DNA of 64,000 nucleotides from Campylorhamphus procurvoides (Eukaryota > Chordata > Aves > Passeriformes > Dendrocolaptidae): contig WBMV01006289.1 of NCBI GenBank assembly GCA_013396655.1, positions 620,001-684,000 on the forward strand, read 5' to 3'. This document shows positions 10,806-22,885 of this stretch, one piece after another. The notes beneath the pieces are model-generated. The model searched no databases and had not been told where the DNA came from. It saw nothing but the letters and a program-made list of their open reading frames with translations. The position numbers were made by a program, and so were the translations under genes. Numbering within the stretch: position 1 is the stretch's first letter; each line of letters opens with the position of its first letter.

Positions 10806-11128
10806 ACAAGAAACACAGAGAGGAACTTTTTGCAAGAGCATGTAGTGACAGGAGAAGGGGGACTGGGTTCAAACTGAGAGAGAGTAGGTTTAGATTAGAT
10901 ACTGGGAGGAACTTCTCTGTGAGGGTGGGGAGGTACTGAAATAGGTTGCCAGGAGAAGTTGTGAATGCCCCATCCCTGGAGGTGTTCAAGGCCAGGCTGG
11001 ATGGAGCTCTGGGCAATCTGGTCTAGTGAAAGATGTCTCTGCCCATGGCAGGGTGGCTGGAGCTAGATGATCTTAAGCTCCCTTCCAACCCAAATTGTTC
11101 TATGCTTATATGATGACATGATGATTCC
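10806..11128 (+). mobile_element. CR1-type LINE, 5'-truncated 3' end
   Basis: The segment matches my recollection of the avian CR1 3' terminal consensus in the plus orientation. It includes the stretch around 'gcaagagcatgtagtgacag', the 'ctggaggtgttcaaggccag' block near 10,976 and the 'gatgatctta..tcccttccaaccca' block. It closes with a degenerate tail related to the ATTCTATGAT repeat near 11,096-11,128. Only the last 300 or so bases remain, so it has no reverse transcriptase and is inactive. This is the usual form of CR1 in birds. Boundaries are accurate to about 10 bases. Confidence 0.85.
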
Positions 11129-11130
11129 AT

Positions 11131-11171
11131 GTATAGTAGCATGTATATACACATACATATATCTACTATAC
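11131..11171. repeat. Inverted repeat GTATAGTAG ... CTACTATAC
   Basis: Perfect 9-base arms at 11,131-11,139 and 11,163-11,171 flank a 23-base AT-rich loop that is itself partly self-complementary. It lies immediately after the tail of the CR1 copy. Confidence 0.5.
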
Positions 11172-13863
11172 TGCCTTTATACATGGAAATAAATTGGGTA
11201 CAACCCACACCTTCCTATAGTCCCATTTCTGGGGCTGTGAGTGCTGGCTCTCATACAGCTACGTTTGCTAATCAGTTAAGTCCACATAAAGAAAGCACAG
11301 GAAAAACTCAGCCTAATAATTTACTGCAACAGAGGTGTTTTTTACAGATTTGGTCTGATAATTGCTTTTGTAAGAATTCAAAGGTTCAAATAATTTTGTA
11401 ATAATTCAAAGAGCATGAAAATAGCCAGAAGTACACCTATTAATGACTCAGCCAGGGCACAAATAATTCTATGAAGCTTCATTGGCTTCAGTGAAGCTCA
11501 ACTAATCTGTGCCAGTTTGGGATGTGGTAATTAACAACTGCTGGTGTATGGTTTTAAGGAAAGAAACATTTCTAGTTTCAGCAGGTGCTTGAACTACTTA
11601 TAGCACAGTATGTAGTTTAAGGGGGAATTAGGTGGGGCCGTTAAGCCTGACATCCCTGCCTGAGGGCTGTCCTCGTGTATTTTTAAAGTTTGAATCATGC
11701 ACACTGAGTCCTAGGAAGGCCATGCAGGCAGCTCTGTAGCCTCCACAAACAATGCCACTGCGGTGGCAAACCAACCAAGCCATGCTGAGTCCCTGGCACA
11801 GTCTGCCTGCAGCCTTGGAGAGCCCTGCCTCTAAGGCTAAGCTGTGCAGCAGAACAATGTAATAGTGGATTAATGGCAAAAAAAATAAATTAGTAAAACA
11901 CAACAGATCTGTGCACACCACATTCCTTCCAATTGCAGATTTTCCATTTTTTAATCAGAGCCCTGTTTTCCCAACTCCCAGGAGTAAGCCTCGCCAGAAA
12001 AAGGGTACTACAGGCACATTGGGAGTGCTGCATCCCAAGGGATTACTATGAACATTTCCTGGGGAAATGAAAAGAGATGCTGGTTCTGTACTCTGGGCAG
12101 CCTTACAGCAGCGGTTATAATTGGTACTCTGATATCAGTATCCAATGGCAACAAATAATAAACTGTTCATTCCCCCCCAGTCTGTCCAAACATTCACATA
12201 CCCTCCAGTGCCATCGGGCTGCCCACAGCCAAACACACCAGGGAAAAGACCAGTCTGGGAACAGCAAAGGGAGGGTGGCAGAGCTAGGGTCCTGCATGCC
12301 AAGGTGTGGGTGCTGCTAAACATCTGGCCAGAGCACCATGCCTTTTTTAGCTTCCATCAGGTTATAAAACTGCTCCAGTCCTACTTGGGATATGGGCTGG
12401 AGCCTCCCAGGCAGACAGATGAGAAGGGATCTCAGTGGGCAGCTGCAAAGAAGCACAGAACCTGAACAAGTCTGTAAACAAGATTAGCACTGCTAGGGAA
12501 AGGAAATATTGCAAAAAGCCAAGGAGTAAAAAGTGGGCATCTGTAGGAAGGCACTCCAGCACCCTGGTGCAGCCTTCAATTGAACAGCAAACCCTGTCTG
12601 GTCCCAGGCTAGTCAATGCCAGCCTCCTAACACACCTGAGGATCTAGAACTGCTGAAAACCACCAGCAAATCTAGAATAAAGGCAAGTTTTAACTATCCA
12701 TGTATCCCTGTTTTTAAACCACAACCTCACAATATTTGGTGCCTTTCTTAGCTGCTAGAGTCAAGCGATTTCCCTGCTTTTGTATTACAAAAAATGTATC
12801 TCTCACCCTTATGATAATGAAGAAGAAAAAATCAAAATTGCAACTGCAGTATCTCTAGTAATTCCCCAAACCAGAAATTAATGCAAGGACTTCACAATCA
12901 CTTAAAAAAAAAATCTAATTTGCTAAGCCAATCTCACGATTTTGGGAAACTAGGTCAGGAGTTTCAACTGTCCACCTCTGGCAAGAGCTTGGATTTTTAG
13001 TGGCTTATGATGACACTGCAGCGTAGGGCAGCTGAAGTAGAGCCCCCCCGTACTGTCAAGAGGCAACATGTAAATGAACCTCCTCGAACACAACACCAAG
13101 GCAGCTGACCCTCATCAAGTGCTCTGTGGCCCAAAGACTGGAGGGGCCCTCTGAGAACAGGGCGAGCTCAGCAGTGACAATGATTCACCACTCCAACCCA
13201 ATGGGAAAGCAAAGCCATACAGTAAACAAAGGGCAGCACAGGGCTCTTGCTCCATGGATTTGTGTATTGCAGCTGACAGATATACTGAGACTATAAATAA
13301 AATCAATCTGCTTTTCTACTTGAAATTCCAGACCTCCGTTTGGAGAAGGGGACACTAATGATGGCTTAAAGGCCTTTATAGGCACACGTGCACATGAGTA
13401 GAAGGGTTTCTTGGATGAACCTTCATAAACTGGCAACTTGCATGGAGCAGAAAAGTGACCTTTAGAAGCAGTTTTAAGATCTTAATGGATGTTTTTTTTC
13501 TTTTTCCAGATTTGACTTACTGTGATTCAAGAGTGAAAAGCTGGTTGGAACCTGGGACAGCACCCCAAATTCAGCTTCCTTCAGGTGGCAAAACATTATC
13601 AATGGCTCCTCTTTATCCCATCAGAACAGCAATTCCTGGTGTGCCTACCACCTCACATGTGCCAGGGAGCAGCAAGGGATGGGCATGGAACTGGCACCAA
13701 GGCTTCTACATCACCCCAAAGTCAAGCCAGAAACAGGGCTAATGACAGACCTACCTGCAGTGTAGGTCCTTGATGCATCCTGAAGCAAGAGCTAGATGTG
13801 AGGGGGGAACGGAGAGGCTTCAAGGCTGAGCTTAAATGGAGCCCTGGCCAATGAGCAGCAGGT

Positions 13864-13889
13864 GGGGGGACAGGTGGGGCTGGGCAGGG
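13864..13889 (+). other. G-quadruplex motif, plus strand
   Basis: Four G-runs of 6, 4, 3 and 3 bases are separated by loops of 6, 2 and 2 bases, satisfying the G3+N1-7 rule. The surrounding 100 bases are G-rich, with another G6 run near 13,802. No promoter or gene is evident nearby. Confidence 0.55.
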
Positions 13890-14746
13890 CCATTAATGCC
13901 CTCAGGGCTCTGACACAATAGGAAGAACTCCTTGTCTGAGAGTTTCTGTACTGGCCATATGAGCCCATCAACTCACAAACCCAAAGCTGGCTGTTTCTGA
14001 GGAGGTTCCACAGTCAGATTTGTGGTGAACACCCCCAGCAATTGGCCTCAGACAGTTCTGTAGCTGTGCTAGTTGGTGTTACCCTGAGTGCCCTAACTGG
14101 GAAACGTGGGTTCGCCAGCCCAGGGAAAACAGTCCCGCTGTTATTCTATGTAGGAGTTTCATATGTGCGTCCTTTGGCAATCTTTCATTAAAATAATCAT
14201 TTAGATCAGAGTTTCCAACAGCTACAAAGTACCCATAAGCAGCAATTAAACAATGTTCCATTAAAAATATTAAATATTCCATTCAAGATAATCTAATTGA
14301 CATAAATTAATACTTATGTTCCTGAGCCAGTTTCCCCACTTGGGATCTCATGGAATAAGTTGCGTTTCTGCATTACAGATTTAGACTAGAGAGCAGCTCT
14401 GTGGTTTTTTGGATGGGAGCCTGGCTTTGGGCTTTCAGGGATAAGGTACTAATATGATATTTATAGGGCTCGGAAAGTCGGCTGTCCAATATGGAAAAGA
14501 CATTCCAGAGCAGAAAGGGCTGTTTATTGAGTTGGTGTGTTGCTTTGCCTTTGGGGGTGTCCAAGGGAAATGGAAATAACAGGAGCATGGCAGGACATGT
14601 GCATGGCAGAGGGGCAGCGAGGGTCTGTCCCTGCACCCTCTTGATTTAACTATTGTTTTTAAAGGCTGGCAGGATTAACTGGGTCCCTGGGACCAGTAGC
14701 AGCTGATGGGGCTGAGCCTGGGAGTCGAAAGAGCTCTGAGCCAGAG

Positions 14747-14773
14747 CCGTCCCCACCGTCCCCACTGTCCCAG
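14747..14773 (+). repeat. Three 9-base units of type CCGTCCCCA
   Basis: Two identical 9-base units (14,747-14,755 and 14,756-14,764) are followed by a diverged third (CTGTCCCAG). This explains the repeated Gly-Thr-Val in the minus-strand frame across the site, which I do not regard as coding. Confidence 0.6.
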
Positions 14774-17700
14774 AGCCATCACAACTATGGCATGTGCAGA
14801 TGTTGGAGGCTTCCCCTGCTCCCAGCAGGCTTCGTACTGCGTCACAGAGATTATCTGTGTATGGCTGCCCTCGCTGGCGCCCGCCCAGCCCGAGTGCGTC
14901 TGTTTGCAGAGCTGAGCTGCCTCCAGGCTTGGCCAGGGTTGGTTCCTGCTGTTTGCTTTCCCTGACACCTCCTGTGGGCTGGGACCAGGCGTATGAGCAT
15001 GGGGAGGGATGACTGCTAGGCAGGACAGGGCTCTTCCAGCCACCTTCAGTGCCATCAGCAGACTGAAATGTCATTTCTGCTGCTTGTCCTCCCTGCAGGC
15101 TGCTGGCTTTTGGGACAGGGTCCTTCTGTTTTCAAAAGGACAGATCAGTGCGCTGGGCAGCAGCAGCAGCCCTTCAAGATGAAAATGCCAGATAAATACA
15201 CAGCATAAATGAGTCACAGTTGAAAGATGAGGGAAAGATCAGCCACGACCTAAGGATCAGAGGGTCACAGAGCTTTATGGAGGTCAGACTGGAGGGACAT
15301 AGTTACACGATCCTACTGGCTGCATCTCTGTGATGCTGTGGAGACTACACATGTTCCAACAGGCTAATGCCTGTATGAACACATAGGTCACTGCTGCAAA
15401 TACACAGAACTTTCCCAATAAAGACTCTTGGGTTCATCTTTTGAGAGGTAAAAAAAAAGAGCACCAGCCCTCCCTTCCAGCCAACCTCCTTTCTCCTTTT
15501 CACTCCCCCATGCAAATATTTCTTCCCCACAGTCTAAAATATTACACTAGCAGAGTAATGTCTTTAAGCTGTTTGAATTAAGGAAGTAGGAGAGCCAGCA
15601 ATTTTCATGAAGTGTGGTGTTCTGAAACACAAAACCATTTCTGCTTTTGTATTTTTCCTTAGAAAAACAAAAATATACCATGGCATAAACACCACTATGC
15701 TCTGGAGCAAGTAGCCTTTGCACACTGAAAGGTCTCTTGGTGTGCTCATGCCCTGTAACTTCTGGAGAAGGTACTTACACCTCATACACAAGAACTTTAG
15801 TAAATATCTTTGCACTTTTTTTTCTCAAGGTTGTTAGTTGTGGAAGAACCTCCTAAAAGTGGCTTCTTTCTGCTTTCCCTTTTCATTGCTGGAATCAGAA
15901 GAAATAATTTTCTTAATCAGCTCTACTGGCCACCACAAAACACTTATTCTCTTCCAATATTCTCATTCCTGTGAGAAAATCAAATGTTTATCAGGGCAAC
16001 AAACTAGTGATGAAGTCTAGTATTCAAAGGAGCAGCAAACAGCAACCCTGTGAGCTGTACCCCACATCCCAGCTAATGCACCCCTCTTGCAGCATTACTG
16101 TAGTATTTAACCTGGAGTAATTATTACGTAAAGCCTAGCTGAGCAAAGTTTGTTTTTTTATGGTGTTCACATGAAGTGTTTGAGCAAGGTGTTGGATCTG
16201 GTGTCAAATAACCCCAGTACACTGCTGAACTCCTGCCCTCTGCAGAGCTAAGAGTTTGCATAGGAAGAACCAGCTTAGGGAAACATCAGCATTGCTGAGC
16301 TGACTGCCAGTGTGTCCAGGGATAACTGCAACCCTTCTCCAACCTCCTCTGAACAAGGGGCTGAACATCCCTCAGCAGGTTCATCCCCACTGCCTCACTC
16401 TGTGATACCGATGGGGAAACCAAATCACTGATTGTTCCTTAAGCGACACATATATGAGGCAGAGTGATATGGTAGGAAACATTAAACAGAGATCCTCAGC
16501 TTTGTGCAGGGCAATTACACCAGTCTGGAGCATCCAAAAGATCTCAGCTAATGCAGTGTAACTGAAATAGCAAAGCAGGGCCTATGCCTATAATTGGGTT
16601 GTAAAAGCCAGCTCCCAAAAGTGGCACCCAGAAACCTCAGGGGATGCTGCGTCTCTCTTAAACACCCCTCCAGCAGTCACTGGTATGCATTTAGAACATA
16701 AGTGTGACTCCAGCCCAGCAGCTTAGAATAATTACAGGAGTACTGGGGTTGAAGAGGAGCACCCTTGGCATGGGAAGTGGCTTCCCTAGGGAAGACAGAA
16801 CATTCCTGCCAGGCCAGCCACGTGGCTGGCAGCATGGTCAAAACAGGACATTGTAGAGGATGGCTGGCCACTAGCAAGGGGGACAGACCTGCCAAACATT
16901 TGTTTCAGCCTCGTGAATCACCACCAAGCAAAGGTTTTAGTGGCAACCATAGGACAGCAGAGTCATCCCCTGTTCACAAATGGGCAGGTGGAATCAGTGT
17001 GGGCCCAGAGAGGAGCCTGCGAGGAATGTATTTTCCACTAGGAAGTAATAAGTGACTAACAATGCTGGCAGTCATTAACAAGGCGACAAGTTAGGAAATA
17101 ATGGCCAAAGACAGAAGCAGCTCCTCTGAGTAAGCACAGGCTGGTGGAACATTGCCCCACAGCTGCCCAGGTGGAAGGCTGGGCTTGGGCACTTGGGCTG
17201 GGTTGCTGGTGACAACCGGAGGACCAGGAATTGATGCCACCAGAAACAAACAAATATGAGGGGAACAAGGTACTACTTACAGGCAAGGAACGTATCAGCT
17301 GCAGGTCTTGCATGGTTTCAGTAGCATGGACGATAGGGTTTTGTGAGTGAACAGTCACTAAGGAAGCGTGTAGCTGATTGCCAGAAGATAGGAAATATTC
17401 CCCTCCTCAGATCAAGAGGACTTGGCAGGAGCATCACTGCTTGCACTCCCCAAGGATAGCAATAATACAGCTGCTTTGCTGCTTTACTGACAACAAAGTG
17501 TAGCTTGTGCAGGTTGGACTTAATATGGCCCAAATTACTTTTTCCTGGAACAAGCCAGTTGTCGAACTGACATAACCACCAATGAATACACAGGGTTATT
17601 TGAATGGCAGTTTACCAAAACCAGACACATTTGGGCATCTTTTTTTAAATCTCAACATGATGTTAACATGCATATCAAAGGACCTTGAGTGACATCACAG

Positions 17701-19999
17701 GCTGGGTGACAGCTGTTTGGTCACGCCCTTCCCAGTGCCACCACACTGGGTGTCTGACAGGGCACAGGATATGCCTTTGCTGGGACAGCATCAGCATGCA
17801 ATGAGCTTTCCATTGGCTGTTGCTCACCGCTCGGATTCAGGGAATTTTGGTCAGACAGACGAGGGATATGGTCTTCGTGTTACGCTTCGGTCTGATGTAC
17901 CAACAACAGCTGCTTTACCAGGAAACAGGACAGTCATGCTCCCCCGCTCCCTCCCCTCTCTGGTCCCTGCATGTCCCTTGCTGCCCTTGCATCTGATTTA
18001 GCAGCTGTGCAGCTGCTGTGAAGCTGAATGAGCAAGCTGGTCAGGCAGGAAATTGTTCTTTTTTTGGTGGGTTTGTTTTCCATGGGATCAGATCACTGGT
18101 CCAACTTACCCTGCAGACACCCAGATGAGGGTGATGGAGAGGACAGGAACACACTGGGGAGGGCCCGTGGCCTGAGTTACAGGAAGGCGTGGCTGACTGA
18201 TGTCAGGGTTCAAGTCCCTCGTCAGTGTTTTGTCATACCCTCCCCTTTGCACTCCACCTCCACCTTCCTTTGGTGTATCACCAGCCTCTTCACAAGGAAT
18301 GTCATTCATCTGGAAACGGTACTGTTGATTTCCAGCCCCTCCTTTCTTGATAACCCAGCCAGACTGGTCACAGAGCAGCACATCAGGAGACACTTACAGA
18401 CTGTGGCAGCAGCTGAAATGGTGGATAACACCAGCAAAAGTGTGAATGTGGTGATGCCCACACAGGGAAGGGGCACCTAGGGTCAGTTGTTAGGAAAGAG
18501 AAGGGCTGGTTGGCTGGTTTAACATCCAATAAATGTTTTCACGTTACAGATCACCTGAGTACCTACTGACGCTTAACAGACTTGTTGGGAGGTACAAGGT
18601 TCAATTATGGCCTGGAAATAATTTTAGTACATTTGTAACATGACCTGATCTGAGTTACTGGCATAATGCAAATGGGCAGAAGTGTCAATGGACAAAGCTG
18701 CTCAGCACCATCCTTTTCCAAAAGCAGTTCACCTGGTTTCCAAACAGAGCTAGGAAAGCACTGATGCAAATTCATGTCTTCCAGCAGTACATCTTCATTT
18801 ATTTAGTGGCTTTCCAATGACGAATGCCATTTCCAGAATAAGTAAAACCCACGCTGTTATAGAATAGGAAACACTGCCTACAGTGTTCTGATTTTTATAA
18901 GGCAAATATCAGACTACAAATCCACTGCCAGGAAACATTTTACCATTGATTAAGGTAGCTAGCTGAATTTGCTGGTTTCCACAATATTTCAATACCACCA
19001 AACAGTGATACCTTCCCAAACTAGTTAGGATCATACTGACTTAGTCAAGAATCCAGTATATTTGAGAGGAGGATTAGTTTTAACTTAGTTTTTTTGCAGC
19101 ACCTTTCTTACTGTGTAGTTTATAAATATTCTGCCCCTCGAGGCACTACCCGTAATGGAGAAAAAGTTTTACTGGAAGCAGGCACAGCTCAGCAGCAGCA
19201 GCTGAAGCTGGTGTTATTATAGACTGCAGTTACCAGATTTACATTTTGACTGGGGCCAAACAGTTCTGATTAAAGCAAGGACTTTAACTGTTCTTGCTTC
19301 AACTTCCACCTAAAACGTGCCCAAGCTTCAGTGAAATTTTATGTAGAGTACATGTGTGTTTTTCCTAACTAACCCAGACCTCCTAGTTTACCTCTCCCAA
19401 AGAGACAGGGATGCATTTCTTGTGAATAGGGATGAAGCAAGAGAGCTCTGTGACTGACCCCTGCTGCAGTTTCAGGAACGCCAGGAGACTTGGATAATTT
19501 GACGTAGTAGGTTATTTCCCTTTCCCAGAGCCTGATGACTGATGATAATGATTTCTATTCCTGCAATCTTCCCCAACTACCGTCTCTATTCACTGCCATA
19601 GCCGCAGCATTGCAAAACTCAGGGAATCCTTTTCACCCACATTTTCTCCTTGGCAGGAGTAACTGAAGGCAGCAATATCAGACGTCTCTTTTTTCTCCGT
19701 CATCCTTCTATGAACTAAGTACCCAGTCTGTCCTTGGTCACTAAGAACTGGATCTAATGGACAGAAAATAACTGTGAGATGACCTTGGAGCCAGGTTTCT
19801 GGTTTGAAATGTCTTGAAAATGTAGCTTTTCTGTATCTCCAAATGACGCCAATTACTGATGGGCACATCTTGAGCTGCATGGTGCCAGCACAACCTTCCT
19901 TCCATTAACCTCTGCAGCAGCCCCTTTCCTCCAGTATCTGGTGTGTTATCCAAAATAGATTCCTCACGCAGGCAGCATTTACATTAACCTTTCACAAGA

Positions 20000-20024
20000 A
20001 GCTGGGTTTGTCTGAAACCCAGCT
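20000..20024. repeat. Perfect 10-bp hairpin AGCTGGGTTT / AAACCCAGCT
   Basis: Two perfectly complementary 10-base arms enclose a 5-base loop (GTCTG). It sits 145 bases from the 3' end of the minus-strand CR1 copy, but the sequence does not match the CR1 tail. No transcription unit is evident, so a role as an RNA stem-loop is unproven. Confidence 0.55.
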
Positions 20025-20165
20025 GGTGGTGGAAGCTCAGCCAACATCACTTCAGTCACATCACACCTGCAGTAATGACACCTTACTTTCTTTCAGGGTG
20101 AGGATCAAGCGCTCCAAGACCTACAGCTCTGCTGGGAAGTCTCAACTTCAAATATTTCCCTCATT

Positions 20166-20466
20166 TATTATAGAAACATAGAAGAGTTTGGGTTGGAATG
20201 GACCTTAAAGATCAGCTTGTTCCAGCCACTCCTGCCATGGGCAGACACCCCCTCACTAGACCAGGTTGCTCCAAGCCCCATCCAACCTGGCCTTGAACAC
20301 TTTCAGGGATGGGGCAGCCACAGCTTCTCTGGGAAACTTGTGCCAGTGCCTGACCACCCTCACAGTAAGGACTTTCTTCCTAATATCTGGTATAAACCTA
20401 CGCTCTTTCACTTTAAAGCCATTCCCCTTTGTCCTGTCACTACACGCCCTTGTAAAAAGTCTGTGA
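20166..20466 (-). mobile_element. CR1-type LINE, 5'-truncated 3' end, reverse orientation
   Basis: Read on the minus strand, this shows the same CR1 3' block order as the copy at 10.8 kb: 'aagggcgtgtagtgacagga', then 'gtgttcaaggccaggttgga', then the 'atctttaaggtccattccaa' block. It ends in a short degenerate tail near 20,166-20,183. About 300 bases remain, with no coding capacity. It looks better preserved against my recollected consensus than the 10.8 kb copy, which would suggest later insertion. The frames at 20,193-20,516 on both strands are shadows of the element. Confidence 0.88.
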
Positions 20467-21512
20467 TACAAAAGGCTAACTGGTACAGCTCTTGATTTAG
20501 ACCCAAAATAAAGCACCGTGATTCACATTACAAGATACCTGAGCACTCTGTAGGTGGCTTAAAGCAATTTTTCTTTCTGACTGCTGTAAATATATACCCA
20601 AATTATTGATTAGCAGTTAGATCTGGTACCAAGGGAAATCATCCCAGTGACTTCAAAGACTGGTCATATATTTCTACCTATCAGTTAGATCTTGGATAGG
20701 AGTTACCGTCTGTAAAGACTGTGTTTAAAATACAAATATTCATTAATATTAAAATAAGATATATGAAATAGCAACTGTTTTGAATAAATAGGTATTCCCC
20801 TCAAGTTTAGCCTTTCAGAAAAGCCTGAAATTTAAATCTAGTAATCAGCCACAGAAGCATTAACTTCATCTTTCCCAGTACTCCATCTGAGCATCTCTAT
20901 GGGGATTTTGTACAAATGCAACTAAATACATTGAAGAGGGGGTATTGATTTTATTTTTTATTTATTTTTTAAAATTAAAGTTGCAGAGACATGGACATTG
21001 AAGAAATGCAGTACTGGATGCTAGGAAAGGCTCAGCAATGGGGACAAGAAACAAAAGCAACATAAATGTATACATTAAACTTATACTTACAATTCTTTGA
21101 TCTTCAAGGCTCATGAACACTGTTCTATGAAAAAAGTATTATTCTGAACATAATATGGAGGGTTTTTTCCCCGCACCATTGAGCTTAATTGTTGTACCAG
21201 GCTTTGGGCCATTAATTTTGAGTTAATTAGGCGTTAAGTGCAAACTGCAGTCAAAGTTGTGACTTAAAACTTTAACCCCTGGAGAAGAGCCTGCAATGTT
21301 TTGGAAGCTGGTGTGGTGTGGTGACAGCTGATGGAAGCACCTTTCCTCGTGTCCTGGAGCAGCCCCAGGTTACCAAAACGCTTTTCTCCCTGCTATATCT
21401 GCTTCCCAGCTCTGCAGATTTCTGCTTTTGCTTCCAGAAAGATGTTTGTTGAGAAGTTGTGTCTGAAAAATGGTTACTATCTTCAACAATTATGGTTCTG
21501 AGAATTGGTGAG

Positions 21513-21536
21513 TGACAAGAAGATTGACAAGAAGAT
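21513..21536 (+). repeat. Perfect tandem duplication of a 12-mer
   Basis: The unit TGACAAGAAGAT occurs twice back to back at 21,513-21,524 and 21,525-21,536 with no mismatch. Confidence 0.85.
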
Positions 21537-22832
21537 CTTCCAGCTTCCCTGGTGCCTGGTTCCCTGTAAGAACATGTCGAAATAGAGATGAGGAACCTCA
21601 TTTTGGGGACACATAAAGAACTAAAGAAATACAACCTAGCTTAGACTTGGATCTGCCATACAAGGCTGGCACAATTTAGTTACAAAAAGGGAAGTTATTT
21701 CTATATCTTTCTTACTTCTCAAACTAAGATGAGGCCTTTTAGAGTATAGGATTTGAAAAAAAGATGGTTGGTATAAAGACTGGTGTTTTTAAATGTCAGC
21801 ATAACAGAATTTTCTACCCAAAATACCCGCTCAGTTTCTCAGTCTGGGAAAATACGAAGCAATTCAATGAGGTTACATTGATGCTTTGATTTACTGGAAA
21901 GAAAAAAAGGTTTTAATTCTTTCCACAGTTCCATTAAACATTTTTTTTCATAGGAGAATTTGCTGGAATAGTTAATGTGGAATAAAGTAATCCACAGTAC
22001 TTGGTCCAGGATAGAAATATTCAGATGCTGGTATGCAGCTGTCTTTTCCTTACTTAGTTCAGCCCATTCAAGGAATTACATTAAACTAAAATGAATTTGT
22101 ATTTGGAGTAAAGTTCTGGGAACACAGACATTCAGGAATTGCTTTAAATTTTGAAAAAACCCCTGAGCTAACTCCAGAGCAATTTCCTTACACTGGATCT
22201 TCTTTTGTTGCCATACGTTACTGGGAGAAGATGGAAAACAAAGACGTACAAAATCCCCAGGCAACACCAGAGCCTCTTTCAAAAGCAATTTTGGCTTCCC
22301 TGGGCTCCCACTGCCTTCAGTAGCCAGTGCTTAAGAGACATCCCGTTACCACATTGGACAGCTTTCCCTTTCAGGGCTTTGTTTCCCACAGAAGAGCCCA
22401 TGGGAACAGGGCGATAAGCAGAAAGCCCCAGATTGTGAAATCAGATCCACATTCATCTCCCCGCTGGGCTGGGAGCTGGCAGAGGGTCTGGTCTCAGGAA
22501 GGACTTCACATCTTGTTCCCCAATGGCCAGTTTTGAATGGGTTTAATATTTTAAGGTGTGAAAAAAAAGGTGGCAGAGGGACCAGTTTATAATTTTGCAA
22601 ACAGTGCCGAGAAGTTTAAAAACAAACCAAACCAAAACAAACCTTCCTTGTTTCACACAATGCGGGAAGTGCCTGGCACCCAACTGCATCTGCTGGGAGG
22701 CAGATCTCAAACAAACAAGTGGGAACACGTCCTTGCACACTCTGTAATTACGCTCTGGATCATCCAGAGGCCGAAAGTATCAACAGCTTTTAAGATGTGA
22801 CTAGCTAGATTAAAGAAAAATATGAAAAAAAT

Positions 22833-22885
22833 TTAAAACCTCCAACAACAATTAAAAAACCCCCAAAAACAAAAAAGCAAGAAAC
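22833..22885. repeat. A/C-rich low-complexity tract
   Basis: A second plus-strand A-rich tract with C-runs, similar in composition to that at 3.0 kb. It contains C5 at about 22,861-22,865. It has no coding value; the minus-strand frame here is low-complexity. Confidence 0.5.

Larger units (their letters stand above)
11172..20165. other. Intergenic sequence between two CR1 copies
   Basis: About 9 kb without a supportable gene. Frames of up to 150 codons (18,028-18,480) and 142 codons (14,646-15,074, minus) fall in GC-richer segments, overlap on both strands and show no domain, splice context or homology that I recognise. Named structures inside are the quadruplex motif at 13,864-13,889, the triple 9-base repeat at 14,747-14,773 and the hairpin at 20,000-20,024, listed separately. 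Confidence 0.5.

Noticed and set aside
15240..15340. Possible CR1 fragment around the 'ggtcacagagctttatgg' text
   Set aside because: A few words resemble CR1 flanks, but the diagnostic 3' blocks are absent, so I cannot support a repeat call.
16234..16248. Possible second CTCF core (AGAGGGCAG on the minus strand)
   Set aside because: Only the AGAGGGCAG half fits. The 5' half of the consensus has mismatches, and there is no GC-island context.
18028..18480. 150-codon plus-strand open frame
   Set aside because: It is overlapped by a 95-codon frame on the other strand (18,106-18,393), has no domain, and looks like chance openness in a GC-richer stretch.
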